Positions 18,804-29,369 of a stretch of DNA of 64,000 nt are shown here, piece by piece. The notes under the pieces were generated by a model. That model did not search any database. It was not told the DNA's origin and saw only the letters and a program-made list of their open reading frames with translations. Source of the stretch: Bacteroidales bacterium (GTDB lineage: Bacteria; Bacteroidota; Bacteroidia; Bacteroidales; UBA932); contig JAKSKN010000001.1 of NCBI GenBank assembly GCA_024401695.1, positions 248,001-312,000 of the forward strand. The letters are read 5' to 3'. The position numbers and the translations under genes were made by a program. Each line of letters starts with the position of its first letter. The stretch's first letter is position 1.

Positions 18804-21800
18804 TATCTATATTCAGCGTCGATGGTTGAAATGCCGAGAGTGATTTCTTCAAGTACGTCGAGGAGCACGCGCACTGTCTCAAGCGCCGTGAAAGTGGTCA
18901 CATTGTTCTCGACGGCGGTGCGGCGGATTTCGTATCCGTCAAGGTGCGAGCTCTTCTGGTTCACGTCGATGGTGTTGATGACATAGCTCACGTGGCCCTT
19001 GCGGAGTGACTGTGCGATGTCGTCGCTGCCCTGGCTGATCTTCTTCAGTGTCCTTGTCCTGATACCGTTTTCCTTGAGGAACTTGGCCGTGCCCTTCGTA
19101 GCCTCGATATTGAAACCGAGGTTATAGAAACGGCGGATGAGAGGCAGGGCCTCCTCCTTGGTGCCGTCGGCAAGGGTGACGAGCACGGTACCGTATGCCT
19201 TGACGTCAAGTCCGGAAGCCTGGAGCGACTTGTAGAGGGCTCTGGTAAGGGAGTCGTCATAGCCGATGGCCTCACCGGTGGACTTCATCTCCGGAGAAAG
19301 GTATGTGTCGATACCCTTGATCTTGCCGAATGAGAAGGCAGGGGTCTTCACGAAATGGCGCTTGCGCTCCGGGAAGTAGACTTCGTTGATGCCCTGTTCC
19401 TTGAGGGAGTGTCCGAGCATCACCATAGTGGCGATCTTCGCCATCGGGATTCCGGTTGACTTCGAGATGAAAGGAACGGTGCGTGAAGAACGAGGATTGA
19501 CCTCGATCACATAGACGTCTTCGTTAGGGTCGACGATGAACTGGATGTTATAGAGTCCGACGATGCCGATTTCAAGTCCGAGCTTCACGGTGTCGTCGAT
19601 GATCTGCTTCTTGACCTTCTCGCTGAGGCTGAATGAAGGATATACGCTGATACTGTCGCCGGAGTGGATGCCCGTGCGCTCGACGTGTTCCATAATGGCC
19701 GGGATGAATACATCCTTGCCGTCGCAGATGGCGTCGACCTCGGTTTCCTTGCCCATAATGTATTTGTCCACAAGGACAGGGGAATTCTCGTTGACCTCAA
19801 CCGCATTATGCAGATAGTGGCGGAGGGTTTCCTCATTGCCCACGATCATCATTGCGCGGCCGCCGAGCACGAAGCTCGGACGGACAAGTACAGGATAGCC
19901 GATCTCCGCTGCTGCGGCGACGCCGTCCTCGACGTTGGTCACGGCCTTTGCCTTCGGCTGAGGGATGCCTGTCTTGCGCATAATGGCCTCGAAGAGCTTG
20001 CGGTCCTCGGCATTGTCGATGGCCTGGAGGCCGGTTCCGATGATAGGGACGTCGAATTCGGCAAGAGGGTTCGCGAGGTTGATGGCAGTCTGGCCGCCGA
20101 GGGTTACGATGACTCCGTCAGGCTTTTCGAGATTGATCACATCCATCACGTTCTCTACGGTGAGAGGCTCGAAGTAGAGTTTGTCGGAGATGGTATAGTC
20201 GGTGGAGACGGTCTCGGGGTTGTTGTTGATGATGATGGCCTCGTAACCGGCCTCGCGGATGGCCCAGATAGCGTGTACCGTAGAGTAGTCGAACTCGACA
20301 CCCTGTCCGATGCGGATAGGGCCGGAGCCCAGCACGAGTATCTTCTTGCGGTCGCTGCGGACGGACTCGTTCTCCTGCTCGTAGGTCGAATAGAAGTAAG
20401 GCACATAGGTGTCGAATTCGCCGGCGCAGGAGTCGATCATCTTGTAGACCGGGACGATGCCGTTTGCGTAGCGCATACGGGTGACTTCGGCTTCCGTCAT
20501 ACCCCAGAGCTCGCCTATGAACTTGTCGCCGAATCCCATCCTCTTCGCCTCACGGAGCACGGCGGCATCCTTCGGAGAAGCCTTGACGGTGCGCTCCATA
20601 CGGATGATGTTGTACACCTTCTCGAGGAAGAGCATATCGATCTTGGTGCGGTCATAGATGCGGGAAAGGTCGATGCGCAGGCGCAGAAGCTGGGCTATGG
20701 CGTGTATGCGGTCGTCGGTAGGAGTGGAGATGTAATCAAGCAGCTGCGCCTCGCTCCAGTCGTCGAACTTCTTCTTGTGCATATGGCAGCAGCCGGACTC
20801 GAGAGAACGTACGGCCTTGAGCCAGCTCTCCTCGAGGGTGCGTCCTATGCTCATCACCTCGCCTGTCGCCTTCATCTGGGTGCCGAGTTCGTTGGACGCT
20901 TCGCTGAACTTGTCGAACGGGAAGCGGGCGACCTTGGTGACCACATAGTCGATGGCGGGTTCGGTGCAGGCCGGACAGGCTGCGATGGTGATCTCATCGA
21001 GGGTGAGGCCCACCGCGATCTTTGCAGTCACGCGTGCGATAGGGAAACCGCTGGCCTTTGATGCAAGGGCTGACGAACGTGACACGCGTGGGTTGACCTC
21101 GATGATATAGTATTTGAATGACAGCGGGTCAAGGGCGAACTGCACGTTGCAGCCGCCTTCTATCTTGAGCGCGCGGATGAGGCGCAGCGCGCTGTCGCGG
21201 AGTATCTGGTATTCCTTGTCGGTAAGAGTCTGGGCGGGAGCCACGACCATGGAGTCGCCGGTGTGCACGCCGACGGGGTCGATGTTCTCCATACTGCAGA
21301 TGGCGATGGCGGTGTCGTTGCTGTCGCGCATCACTTCGAACTCGATTTCCTTGAAGCCCTTGATGCTCTTTTCGATGAGCACCTGGTGGACAGGCGAGAG
21401 TGCCAGCGCATTGCGCATCATCTCGCGGAGCTCTTCCTCGTTGTCGGCAAAGCCGCCGCCGGTGCCGCCCAGCGTGAATGCAGGACGGAGGATTACAGGG
21501 TAACCGATCTTTGCCGCAATCGCAACCGCCTCTTCCGTCGAGTAGCTGATCTCTGAAGGGATGACAGGCTCGCCTATGCTGATGCAGAGTTCCTTGAAGA
21601 GCTCGCGGTCCTCAGCTTTTTCGATGCCTTCGAAGGATGTGCCGAGAATTTCGACACCGCACTCCTCGAGGATGCCCTTCTTGGCAAGCTGGACGGCGAG
21701 GTTAAGGCCTGTCTGGCCGCCAAGGCCCGGGACGATGGCGTCCGGACGTTCATATCGGATGATCTTGGCTACATATTCAAGTTTGAGAGGCTCCATATAG

Positions 21801-21991
21801 ACCTTGTCGGCCATATGGGTGTCGGTCATTATGGTTGCAGGGTTGGAATTCACGAGGATGACCTGATAGCCTTCCTCCTTGAGAGCCAGGCAGGCCTGGG
21901 TGCCTGCATAGTCGAATTCAGCGGCCTGTCCGATGACGATAGGACCGGAGCCGATGACCATCACCTTCTTTATATCTTTTCTTTTAGGCAT
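18803..21991 (-). CDS. carB: Carbamoyl-phosphate synthase large subunit
   Basis: Makes carbamoyl phosphate from bicarbonate, ammonia and two ATP. The 1062-aa protein has the duplicated ATP-grasp architecture: the first synthetase half ([17 protein letters not shown], about 1-400), the oligomerisation domain, the second half ([20 protein letters not shown], from about 555), and a C-terminal MGS-like allosteric domain (from about 935). ATP- and Mg-binding stretches such as [16 protein letters not shown] and [12 protein letters not shown] are intact. The synthase itself therefore looks fully functional. Its start overlaps carA by 8 bp, although the carA partner has lost its glutaminase residues. 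Confidence 0.97.
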   Translation of the reverse strand: MPKRKDIKKVMVIGSGPIVIGQAAEFDYAGTQACLALKEEGYQVILVNSNPATIMTDTHMADKVYMEPLKLEYVAKIIRYERPDAIVPGLGGQTGLNLAVQLAKKGILEECGVEILGTSFEGIEKAEDRELFKELCISIGEPVIPSEISYSTEEAVAIAAKIGYPVILRPAFTLGGTGGGFADNEEELREMMRNALALSPVHQVLIEKSIKGFKEIEFEVMRDSNDTAIAICSMENIDPVGVHTGDSMVVAPAQTLTDKEYQILRDSALRLIRALKIEGGCNVQFALDPLSFKYYIIEVNPRVSRSSALASKASGFPIARVTAKIAVGLTLDEITIAACPACTEPAIDYVVTKVARFPFDKFSEASNELGTQMKATGEVMSIGRTLEESWLKAVRSLESGCCHMHKKKFDDWSEAQLLDYISTPTDDRIHAIAQLLRLRIDLSRIYDRTKIDMLFLEKVYNIIRMERTVKASPKDAAVLREAKRMGFGDKFIGELWGMTEAEVTRMRYANGIVPVYKMIDSCAGEFDTYVPYFYSTYEQENESVRSDRKKILVLGSGPIRIGQGVEFDYSTVHAIWAIREAGYEAIIINNNPETVSTDYTISDKLYFEPLTVENVMDVINLEKPDGVIVTLGGQTAINLANPLAEFDVPIIGTGLQAIDNAEDRKLFEAIMRKTGIPQPKAKAVTNVEDGVAAAAEIGYPVLVRPSFVLGGRAMMIVGNEETLRHYLHNAVEVNENSPVLVDKYIMGKETEVDAICDGKDVFIPAIMEHVERTGIHSGDSISVYPSFSLSEKVKKQIIDDTVKLGLEIGIVGLYNIQFIVDPNEDVYVIEVNPRSSRTVPFISKSTGIPMAKIATMVMLGHSLKEQGINEVYFPERKRHFVKTPAFSFGKIKGIDTYLSPEMKSTGEAIGYDDSLTRALYKSLQASGLDVKAYGTVLVTLADGTKEEALPLIRRFYNLGFNIEATKGTAKFLKENGIRTRTLKKISQGSDDIAQSLRKGHVSYVINTIDVNQKSSHLDGYEIRRTAVENNVTTFTALETVRVLLDVLEEITLGISTIDAEYR

Positions 21992-23066
21992 TGCGATTGT
22001 CCTCCATCATTTTAATGAACTTGTCGATAAGGCCGACATTGTCTTTCGGGCCCGGTGCGGACTCCAGCTGGAACTGCACGGCGAAAATCTTGTCCTTTTC
22101 ATTTTCGAAACCGACCACGTTGCCCTCAGGGACTGTCACGTGGGTTGCACTCAGCTTCGTTTCCTCTATGCCGGCGATGTTGAAGCTCTGGTTGAGCACG
22201 GCGATGTTGATCCTGCCGCAGGAAAGGTCACGTACCGGATGGTCACCGTGGATGCCGCAGCCTTCCTTTTCGAGCTTTGCGCCACAGGCGTCAGCGATTA
22301 TTTCACAGCCAAGGCCGATGCCGCATATAGGCTTCTTGCCCTTGAGGGCCTTGAAGAGCTTGCTCACCTCCGGTGCGTCGGCAGCGCTGCCCGGACCGTT
22401 GGAGAAGAGTATCCCGTCCGGATTGAAGGCGAGGATCACCTCTGCCGGGGAGCAATAAGGGACGATGGTGACGTTGCAGCCGCGCCCGTTGAGAGTCTTG
22501 ATCACGCTGGCCTTGATGCCGCAGTCAACGGCAACCACGTGGTATGTGTGGTTGGGGGTGCGTGACAGCCAGCGCTTGCGGCAGCTGACGCGTGACACGA
22601 GGTCGGTTGCGCGAGGGGTGGAAGCTATGAGCTTCAGAGCCTTTTCCTTAGGCATCTCGGCTTCCACGATGGCGCCCATAGGACGGCCGAGGGAGCGGAT
22701 CACCTTGGTGAGCATCCTGGTGTCAACACCGCTCAGGCAGGGGATGCCGTGCTCGTCGAGTTCCTCCTCGAGGGTCTTGGTGAAGCGGAAGTTGCTCGGA
22801 GTGTCGCAGCATTCGCGCACCACGATGCCCCCGATCGACGGGGTACGGGATTCGAAGTCCTCATCGGTGATACCGTAATTTCCGATGAGAGGATAGGTCA
22901 TCACTACTATCTGTTCGGCATAGGATGGGTCGGAGATAATCTCCTGATAACCCACCACCGACGTGTTGAAAACGACTTCGCAGACCTTGCGGTTGTCGGC
23001 GCCGAAACCGACCCCGTAGAACTCCATTCCGTTTTCAAGCACTAATTTCTTACTAGGTCTCTTCAT
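21984..23066 (-). CDS. carA: Carbamoyl-phosphate synthase small subunit with lost glutaminase triad
   Basis: The fold is clearly CarA (360 aa): the N-terminal CPSase small-chain domain ([24 protein letters not shown]) followed by a class I amidotransferase domain with FSNGPG. In the E. coli enzyme the nucleophile sits in GICLGHQ and the catalytic His-x-Glu in GHPEASPGP. Here the aligned segments read GIGLGCE and FQLESAPGP. Cys is replaced by Gly251, the next His by Cys254, Gln by Glu255, and the catalytic His by Gln333; Glu335 remains. The codons (GGC at 22316-22314, CAG at 22070-22068) were checked on the DNA. The start at 23066 fits the family; an in-frame extension to 23291 lies inside pyrC. 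It probably keeps a structural or tunnel role while CarB uses ammonia. Confidence 0.93.
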   Translation of the reverse strand: MKRPSKKLVLENGMEFYGVGFGADNRKVCEVVFNTSVVGYQEIISDPSYAEQIVVMTYPLIGNYGITDEDFESRTPSIGGIVVRECCDTPSNFRFTKTLEEELDEHGIPCLSGVDTRMLTKVIRSLGRPMGAIVEAEMPKEKALKLIASTPRATDLVSRVSCRKRWLSRTPNHTYHVVAVDCGIKASVIKTLNGRGCNVTIVPYCSPAEVILAFNPDGILFSNGPGSAADAPEVSKLFKALKGKKPICGIGLGCEIIADACGAKLEKEGCGIHGDHPVRDLSCGRINIAVLNQSFNIAGIEETKLSATHVTVPEGNVVGFENEKDKIFAVQFQLESAPGPKDNVGLIDKFIKMMEDNRNA

Positions 23067-23083
23067 ATCAAAAACCTTGACTA

Positions 23084-24343
23084 TTATAATTCTATAAACT
23101 TTCCTCTGTACATTGTCCGGACGACCTTGCCATATACGTCCCAACCGTCGAAAGGAGTCGAGCGGCCGAGGGACTTGAAGGCGCTGCTGTCGATCCTGTA
23201 GCACGCGTTCAGGTCGATCACCGTGAGATTGGCTTCCTGGCCCGGAGCGAGAGTGCCTCCGAGCTTGAATATCCTTCTCGGGGAGCCGCACAGCAGGTCT
23301 ACCAGCTTTTCAAGAGTGATGATCCCGGTCTTCACAAGCTTGGTGTAGAGGACAGGGAAGGCTGTCTCCAGCCCGACGATGCCCATTGCAGAGCCCTCGA
23401 GGCCGCGCGATTTCTGCTCTGCGGTGTGAGGTGCGTGATCTGTGGCGATGACATCGATGGTGCCGTCCTGCAGACCTTCGATCAGCGCGGCGCGGTCCTC
23501 GGCGGAGCGCAGCGGCGGATTCATCTTGAAGCGGCCGTCCTCCTGAAGGTCATCCTCGCAGAGGGCAAGATAGTGCGGGCCCGTCTCGCAGGTGACGTTC
23601 ACGCCGGCCGCCTTTGCCTTGCGGATAAGGTCGACGCTTTCCTTGGTTGAAATGTGGCAGACGTGGTAGTGCACGCCCGTCTCGGCGGCGAGCTTGAGGT
23701 CGCGGGCTATCTGGCCCCATTCGCTCTCGGAGCAGATTCCCTTATGGCCGTGTGCAGCGCACCAGCGCCCGTCGTGTATGTATCCTCCGCGGAGGAGCGT
23801 ATTGTCTTCGCAATGTGCGGCGATGATGCAGTCCTCGCGGGCGGCGAGACTCATCGCAGCGCGCATCATCCCTTCGCTCTGCACACCGCTTCCGTCATCG
23901 GAGAATGCGCAGCAGCTTCCTTTCATCGCCGCCATATCGACAAGTTCCAGGCCCTTGCGCTCCTTCGTTATGGAAGCGTACGGAAGCACCTGCACGGCGG
24001 CATCCCTGTCAATGATCGCCTGCTCAAGCGCGAGATTCTCCGGGCAGTCCGGCACAGGATTGAGGTTAGGCATCGCGCAGACCGTGGTATAGCCGCCGGC
24101 GGCTGCAGCAAGCGAACCGGTACGGATGGTCTCCTTCGAACTGAAGCCCGGCTCGCGGAGATGTACGTGAAGGTCGGCGAACCCGTATGATACAAAACAA
24201 CCGCCCAGTTGGACGGTTGGAATATCATTGGAGGGAACAATCTCGGCTGCGATGTCAACGATACGGGAATTGTCAACTAATATGTCGGCAGGAGCCAGAC
24301 TCCCGCAATCCAACAGACAAGCGTGCTTAAGTAACGTGACCAT
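23084..24343 (-). CDS. pyrC: Dihydroorotase
   Basis: Cyclises carbamoyl-aspartate to dihydroorotate. This is the amidohydrolase type (419 aa). The metal-binding HxH is in FADLHVHLREPGFS, a later metal His in IIAAHCED, and the catalytic Asp in ATDHAPHT. C-terminal GTLAPGQEANLTVID closes the small beta domain. It is the promoter-proximal gene of the pyr operon, with 17 bp between it and carA. The ATG at 24343 lies next to a possible promoter with almost no leader. Confidence 0.95.
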   Translation of the reverse strand: MVTLLKHACLLDCGSLAPADILVDNSRIVDIAAEIVPSNDIPTVQLGGCFVSYGFADLHVHLREPGFSSKETIRTGSLAAAAGGYTTVCAMPNLNPVPDCPENLALEQAIIDRDAAVQVLPYASITKERKGLELVDMAAMKGSCCAFSDDGSGVQSEGMMRAAMSLAAREDCIIAAHCEDNTLLRGGYIHDGRWCAAHGHKGICSESEWGQIARDLKLAAETGVHYHVCHISTKESVDLIRKAKAAGVNVTCETGPHYLALCEDDLQEDGRFKMNPPLRSAEDRAALIEGLQDGTIDVIATDHAPHTAEQKSRGLEGSAMGIVGLETAFPVLYTKLVKTGIITLEKLVDLLCGSPRRIFKLGGTLAPGQEANLTVIDLNACYRIDSSAFKSLGRSTPFDGWDVYGKVVRTMYRGKFIEL

Positions 24344-24350
24344 CGGAGTA

Positions 24351-24382
24351 CAAAGGTCTTAAAAATTTCGGCATCCGGCAAA
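24351..24382 (-). promoter_or_regulatory. Possible promoter of the pyr operon
   Basis: On the minus strand TTTG (24382-24379), 20 bp, then GACCTTTG (24358-24351). The spacing is right and the TTTG half of the -7 box is present, but GA replaces the usual TA. If real, the transcript would begin within a few bases of the pyrC ATG, making it nearly leaderless. Confidence 0.35.
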
Positions 24383-24449
24383 TTTTTTTGAAAAAGTTTT
24401 CAATAACAAATTGTTGATAACTAGTCTTTTCTTTGTGGGATTTTCGTAG

Positions 24450-24457
24450 TAATTTTG
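24450..24457 (+). promoter_or_regulatory. -7 box of the purine cluster promoter
   Basis: TAATTTTG matches TAnnTTTG 29 bp upstream of the first purC. TTTG at 24432-24435 is only 14 bp away, shorter than the usual 19-21 bp spacer. Confidence 0.4.
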
Positions 24458-24486
24458 CACGTTGTTGTTAGAAGACAATCCGTATC

Positions 24487-25170
24487 ATGAAAAAAGTCTA
24501 CTCAGGAAAAACCAAGGACGTTTTCGCTCTCGAAAACGGGAATTACCTTCTCAAATTCAAGGATGATTGCACTGGAAAGGACGGCGTGTTCGATCCGGGC
24601 GAGAATTCAGTAGGTCTCACAATTGACGGCGTAGGTGACGTCAACCTCCGTATGTCAATCTATTTCTTCGAGAAGATCAACGCAGCAGGCATCAAGACCC
24701 ACTACGTCGGCGCAAACCTCAAGGACACCACTATGGAAGTCCTTCCTGCAAAGGTATTCGGCAAGGGCCTCGAGGTCATCTGCCGCCACAAGGCTGTGGG
24801 CAGCTTCTTCCGCCGCTACGGCGAATACATTGAGGAAGGCTCCGACCTCCCCGCTTATGTGGAGACCACTTTCAAGAACGACGCCAAGGGTGACCCGCTC
24901 GTGACCAAGGACGGTCTCGTCGTCCTCGGCGTGATGAGCGAGAAGCAGTATGACGACATCAAGGAGATGACACAGCGCATCACGAAGATCGTCGCCGACG
25001 ACCTCAAGGAGAAAGGCCTCGTCCTCTATGACATCAAGTTCGAGTTCGGTTATGCTCCTGACGGAAGCGTGATGCTCATCGACGAGATCGCCTCAGGCAA
25101 TATGCGCGTCTACAAGGACGGCAAGTACATCGACCCTATGACACTTTCAAAACTTTTCTTCGCTGAGTAA
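24487..25170 (+). CDS. purC: SAICAR synthase, divergent paralogue (first of two purC genes)
   Basis: A 227-aa member of the SAICAR synthetase fold: YSGKTKDVF (nucleotide loop), [18 protein letters not shown] (substrate Arg region), [18 protein letters not shown] and [11 protein letters not shown] are recognisable. SAICAR synthase joins CAIR and aspartate with ATP. It differs from the second copy at 29369: DEIASGNMR replaces DELSPDTCR, and the C-terminal DKDRFRHDLSDV segment is missing. Its style resembles PurC proteins I recall from Firmicutes, so acquisition by transfer is possible. Which of the two paralogues carries the pathway flux is unknown. It overlaps purE by 1 bp. Confidence 0.85.
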   Translation: MKKVYSGKTKDVFALENGNYLLKFKDDCTGKDGVFDPGENSVGLTIDGVGDVNLRMSIYFFEKINAAGIKTHYVGANLKDTTMEVLPAKVFGKGLEVICRHKAVGSFFRRYGEYIEEGSDLPAYVETTFKNDAKGDPLVTKDGLVVLGVMSEKQYDDIKEMTQRITKIVADDLKEKGLVLYDIKFEFGYAPDGSVMLIDEIASGNMRVYKDGKYIDPMTLSKLFFAE

Positions 25171-25637
25171 TGAAAGTCGCAATCATAATGGGCAGCGCGA
25201 GCGATCGCGACGTGATGGCCCCGGCCTGGGAAACTCTGGAAGAATTCGGCATCGGGTACGAGAAGAAAGTACTCAGCGCGCACCGCAATCCGGGCCCTCT
25301 CGCTGAATATGTTTCGGCAGCCAGGTCCAACGGTTTCGACATCATCATCGCAGGCGCGGGCGGAGCGGCACACCTTCCGGGTGTGATTGCAGCTCTCACC
25401 ACCCTGCCTGTCATCGGGGTTCCGGTGAAATCCAAGGCTCTCAACGGGCTGGACTCCCTCCTGTCGATAGTCCAGATGCCTTCCGGCATACCTGTCGCGA
25501 CAATGGCAATCGACGGAGCCCGCAATGCCGCCCTGTACGCAGTTTCCATCTTCGCTCTCCAGGATTCTTCGATGGCCTCGAAGCTCGAGGAATTCCGCAA
25601 GCGCCAGAGCGACAAAGTGCTAAATACAACTATATAA
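25170..25637 (+). CDS. purE: N5-carboxyaminoimidazole ribonucleotide mutase
   Basis: Class I PurE (155 aa) that moves the carboxyl group of N5-CAIR to form CAIR. Motifs are [16 protein letters not shown], and the signature [17 protein letters not shown], followed by [16 protein letters not shown]. Class I enzymes depend on PurK to make N5-CAIR; no purK is seen in the window, so it should lie elsewhere. Its start codon overlaps the purC stop (ATGA-type junction). A strong hairpin follows the stop. Confidence 0.95.
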   Translation: MKVAIIMGSASDRDVMAPAWETLEEFGIGYEKKVLSAHRNPGPLAEYVSAARSNGFDIIIAGAGGAAHLPGVIAALTTLPVIGVPVKSKALNGLDSLLSIVQMPSGIPVATMAIDGARNAALYAVSIFALQDSSMASKLEEFRKRQSDKVLNTTI

Positions 25638-25640
25638 TAA

Positions 25641-25680
25641 TATGCCCACCTCATTACAACAGGTGGGCATACATTTTTAT
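25641..25680 (+). terminator. Hairpin terminator/attenuator between purE and purL
   Basis: Perfect 11-bp stem TATGCCCACCT/AGGTGGGCATA (25641-25651, 25661-25671) with a 9-nt loop and a following CATTTTTAT tract. It ends only 2 nt before the purL ATG at 25683. It looks like an intrinsic terminator, yet purL and the rest of the cluster follow on the same strand with no obvious promoter in between, so it may act as an attenuator or processing site. Confidence 0.65.
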
Positions 25681-25682
25681 TT

Positions 25683-28600
25683 ATGAAGAGCAATCGCATC
25701 TTTGTGGAGAAGAATCCACAATTCCGCATCGAAGCCCGGAGCCTCCTTGCGGATTTCAACGAAAATCTTTCACTTGACCTGAAGTCGCTCAGGCTCATCA
25801 ATGTCTACGACCTTTTCGGTTTCTCGGACGAGCTCATCGAGAAATGCCGCTACTCCGTATTCGGAGAAACCGTGACCGACACCGTGTCCGACAGCTGTTC
25901 TCTTGAAGGCGTCAAGTACATTGCCGTCGAGTTCCTCCCCGGACAGTTCGACCAGCGCGCGTCTTCTGCAGTTGACTGCGTCCACCTCATCGATCCGGCC
26001 GCCGAGGTCAGCATCAAGAGCTCCCGCCTTCTCATCTTCGACGGCGACACTTCCGAGGAGACCCTGGCGAAAATCCGCCACTATTTCATCAATCCGGTCG
26101 AGAGCCGCCCGAAGGACCTCTCGATTCTCGCCCTCAGCGAGAAGGCTGACGTCAAGCCTCTCGAGGACCTCTCCGGATTCACTTCAATGAAACCGTCGGA
26201 TTATGCCGCATTCTGCTCTTCCCACGGCCTTGCAATGAATGCCGACGACCTCGGTGAGGTTGTAGGTTATTTCTCCCGCGAAGGCCGCAACCCTTCCGAG
26301 ACGGAACTCCGCATCCTCGACACCTACTGGAGCGACCACTGCCGTCACACGACATTCACCACCGAACTCACCGAGATAAAGATCGACGACTCCTTCCTCA
26401 AGGACGAGATCGAGTCCTCCCTCGGAATGTTCCACGATATACGCAAGCAGCTCGGCCGCGAAGGCAAGAGTCTCTGCCTGATGGAGCTCGCCACCATCGG
26501 GGGCCGCTATCTCCGTTCCATCGGCAAGCTTGACGATATGGAAGTGAGCGAGGAGAACAATGCCTGCAGCATCTTCGTCGACATCGACGTCGACGGCCAG
26601 AAGGAAAAATGGCTTCTCCAGTTCAAGAACGAAACCCATAACCACCCTACCGAAATCGAACCTTTCGGCGGAGCCGCAACCTGCCTCGGCGGTGCAATCC
26701 GCGACCCTCTTTCCGGTCGCGCCTATGTTTACCAGGCAATGCGTGTCACCGGAGCCGGCGACATCTGCAAGCCGGTTGCCGACACCCTCCCGGGCAAGCT
26801 TCCGCAGAAGGTCATCAGCAAGAAGGCTGCAGCCGGCTATTCAAGCTACGGCAACCAGATAGGTCTTGCGACCACTCACGTCCGTGAAATCTACGATGCC
26901 GGCTACACCGCAAAGCGTCTTGAAGTCGGCGCAGTCGTGGGTGCTGTCAAGGCATCCGACGTCCGCCGCGAGAGCCCTGCCGAAGGCGACGTGATCCTTC
27001 TTCTCGGAGGACGCACCGGCCGTGACGGCATCGGCGGCGCCACCGGCTCTTCCAAGGAGCACACGGAAGCATCACTCGAGACCTGCGGAAGCGAGGTACA
27101 GAAGGGCAACGCCCCTGAGGAGCGCCAGATCCAGCGTCTCTTCCGCCGTCCGGAAGTCACGAAGCTCATCAAGAAATCCAACGACTTCGGCGCCGGCGGC
27201 GTAAGCGTGGCCATAGGCGAACTGGCCGACGGCCTCGACATCTGGCTCGACCGCGTGCCGGTCAAGTACCTCGGTCTCAACTCCACCGAGATCGCAATCA
27301 GCGAATCCCAGGAGCGTATGGCTGTCGTAGTCGAAGCCAAGGACCAGGCCGAATTCGAAAAATACTGCGCAGCCGACAACATCGAAGTCACCCACGTCGC
27401 CGACGTCACCTCTACAGGACGGATGCGTATGTTCAACAAGGGCGAAAAGGTCTGCGACATCACACGCGAATTCATCGACAGCGCCGGCGCAAAGCACTAT
27501 TCGAAGGCCTGCATCGGAGCAGTCGACAACGTCGATCCTTTCGAGCGCCAGCCGGAAGGCGACTCATTTGCAGAGCAGCTCACCGACCTCATGGCACAGC
27601 CGAACGTCGCCTCCCAGAAGGGCCTTATCGAGACCTTCGACGCGACGATCGGACGTTCTACCGTGATAATGCCGTTCGGCGGCAGCCGTCAGGCCACGGA
27701 GAGCCAGGTTTCCTGCCAGAAGCTTCCTACCGCCGGATACACCGACACCGCCAGCGTGATGGCATTCGGATACAACCCTGACATTGCCCGCTGGAGCCCG
27801 TACCACGGCGCAGCCTACGCAGTGGTGGAGGCCTGCACCAAGGTCGTCGCATCCGGTGCCGACTGGTCCGGGATGCGATTCTCATACCAGGAGTATTTCG
27901 AGCGTATGACCAAGGACGCCCACAGCTGGGGCAAGCCTCTCAGCGCACTCCTCGGCGCCCTCAAGATGCAGGTCAAGCTCGGTCTCCCGTCAATCGGCGG
28001 CAAGGACTCGATGAGCGGGACCTTCGAGGACCTCAACGTCCCTCCTACCCTCATCGCATTCGGTATCACGACCGTTGATGCCAATGCAGTCATCTCGCCT
28101 GAGTTCAAGAACGCGGGCGACAACATCTACTTCATCCGCCACACGCCGCTCGACAACCTGATGCCGGACACCGACGGACTCCAGGCCAACTGGAACTTCG
28201 TCCGCGAGCAGATCGCCGCAGGAAACATCGTGTCCGCCTGGTCAGTCGGATTCGGCGGCATAGCGGAAGGTCTTGTCAAGATGGGTCTCGGCAACAACCT
28301 CGGCGCCGACGTGGAAGTGGATTCAGAGGAGCTCTTCTCACTCAGCTACGGTTCTCTCGTGGTCGAGACAAAGGGTGAGCTTGACTTCGACGCGGCCGAA
28401 CTCCTCGGCACCGTAAGTCCCGACGCAGTCATCCGCCTCAACGGCGAAGAAGTCGCCCTCTCAGCGCTTGAAGCGGCGAACACCGCCAAATATTCAAAGA
28501 TCTACCCTCCTGAGGTCGAGCCTCTCTTCAAGGCAGACGTCCCCGAAGTTGCAGAGAAGGCTTTTGACAAGGCAAATATGGTTTACCCAGGCGCCGCAGT

Positions 28601-29369
28601 CGAACATCCTGTCGTCTGTCTGCCAGTATTCCCCGGCACCAACTGCGACTTCGACTCCGCCAAAGCGTTCCGCGTCGCGGGGGCAGATGTCCGTCCGTTC
28701 ATTTTCCGCAACCTCAGCACCTCCGATGTCCTCAAGTCCATCGACGAGCTTGCCAAGCGCATCGATGAGAGCCATATCATAATGTTCTCCGGCGGCTTCT
28801 CATCAGGTGACGAGCCTGACGGCAGCGCCAAGTTCATCGCCAACGTGATCTGCAACGCCAAGGTTGCAGCCGCAATCACCGCTCTCCAGAAGCGCGGCGG
28901 ACTCATCCTCGGCATCTGCAACGGCTTCCAGGCGCTCGTGAAGAGCGGTCTGCTGCCATACGGCAAGGTAGGCGACGTGACCGTCGATTCCCCTACCCTC
29001 TTCCGCAACGACATCAACCGTCACATCTCGCACATCGCCGAGACCGAAGTCGCTTCCGTCAACTCACCTTGGCTTGCCGGGATGAAGAAGGGCGAGCTCC
29101 ATCAGATTGCGGTCAGCCACGGTGAAGGCAAGTTCGTGGTCAACCCTGAGATGGCTGCCGGACTGTTCGCCGCCGGACAGGTGGCGTTCCGCTACACGGG
29201 CAACATCAACGGCTCCTACTACGGCATCGAAGGCGTGCTCAGCCCGGACGGCCACATCCTCGGGAAGATGGGACATTCTGAACGCTTCGAGAAGAACATC
29301 TTCAAGAACATCAGCGGCAACAAGATGCAGCCGCTGTTCGACAACGCAGTCAAATATTTCAGAAAATAA
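25683..29369 (+). CDS. purL: Phosphoribosylformylglycinamidine synthase, single-chain form
   Basis: Converts FGAR to FGAM with glutamine and ATP. The 1228-aa protein is the large single-chain type: a PurS-like N-terminal region, a linker, two AIRS-like halves (LDTYWSDHCRHTTF, ETHNHPTEIEPFGGAATCLGG), and a C-terminal class I glutaminase. That glutaminase is intact, with the nucleophile in GICNGFQ and His/Glu in MGHSER, in contrast to CarA and PurF. The ATG at 25683 has no Shine-Dalgarno and immediately follows the terminator-like hairpin. The stop overlaps the next start by 1 bp. Confidence 0.96.
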   Translation: MKSNRIFVEKNPQFRIEARSLLADFNENLSLDLKSLRLINVYDLFGFSDELIEKCRYSVFGETVTDTVSDSCSLEGVKYIAVEFLPGQFDQRASSAVDCVHLIDPAAEVSIKSSRLLIFDGDTSEETLAKIRHYFINPVESRPKDLSILALSEKADVKPLEDLSGFTSMKPSDYAAFCSSHGLAMNADDLGEVVGYFSREGRNPSETELRILDTYWSDHCRHTTFTTELTEIKIDDSFLKDEIESSLGMFHDIRKQLGREGKSLCLMELATIGGRYLRSIGKLDDMEVSEENNACSIFVDIDVDGQKEKWLLQFKNETHNHPTEIEPFGGAATCLGGAIRDPLSGRAYVYQAMRVTGAGDICKPVADTLPGKLPQKVISKKAAAGYSSYGNQIGLATTHVREIYDAGYTAKRLEVGAVVGAVKASDVRRESPAEGDVILLLGGRTGRDGIGGATGSSKEHTEASLETCGSEVQKGNAPEERQIQRLFRRPEVTKLIKKSNDFGAGGVSVAIGELADGLDIWLDRVPVKYLGLNSTEIAISESQERMAVVVEAKDQAEFEKYCAADNIEVTHVADVTSTGRMRMFNKGEKVCDITREFIDSAGAKHYSKACIGAVDNVDPFERQPEGDSFAEQLTDLMAQPNVASQKGLIETFDATIGRSTVIMPFGGSRQATESQVSCQKLPTAGYTDTASVMAFGYNPDIARWSPYHGAAYAVVEACTKVVASGADWSGMRFSYQEYFERMTKDAHSWGKPLSALLGALKMQVKLGLPSIGGKDSMSGTFEDLNVPPTLIAFGITTVDANAVISPEFKNAGDNIYFIRHTPLDNLMPDTDGLQANWNFVREQIAAGNIVSAWSVGFGGIAEGLVKMGLGNNLGADVEVDSEELFSLSYGSLVVETKGELDFDAAELLGTVSPDAVIRLNGEEVALSALEAANTAKYSKIYPPEVEPLFKADVPEVAEKAFDKANMVYPGAAVEHPVVCLPVFPGTNCDFDSAKAFRVAGADVRPFIFRNLSTSDVLKSIDELAKRIDESHIIMFSGGFSSGDEPDGSAKFIANVICNAKVAAAITALQKRGGLILGICNGFQALVKSGLLPYGKVGDVTVDSPTLFRNDINRHISHIAETEVASVNSPWLAGMKKGELHQIAVSHGEGKFVVNPEMAAGLFAAGQVAFRYTGNINGSYYGIEGVLSPDGHILGKMGHSERFEKNIFKNISGNKMQPLFDNAVKYFRK

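Noticed and set aside
19664-21061. Long plus-strand open frame (465 codons) opposite carB
   Set aside because: It is the antisense shadow of a high-GC gene with strong codon bias. Its translation has no recognisable motif, while carB on the other strand is certain.
23067-23291. N-terminal extension of carA
   Set aside because: It lies inside pyrC in another frame and has no CarA similarity; the family start at 23066 fits.
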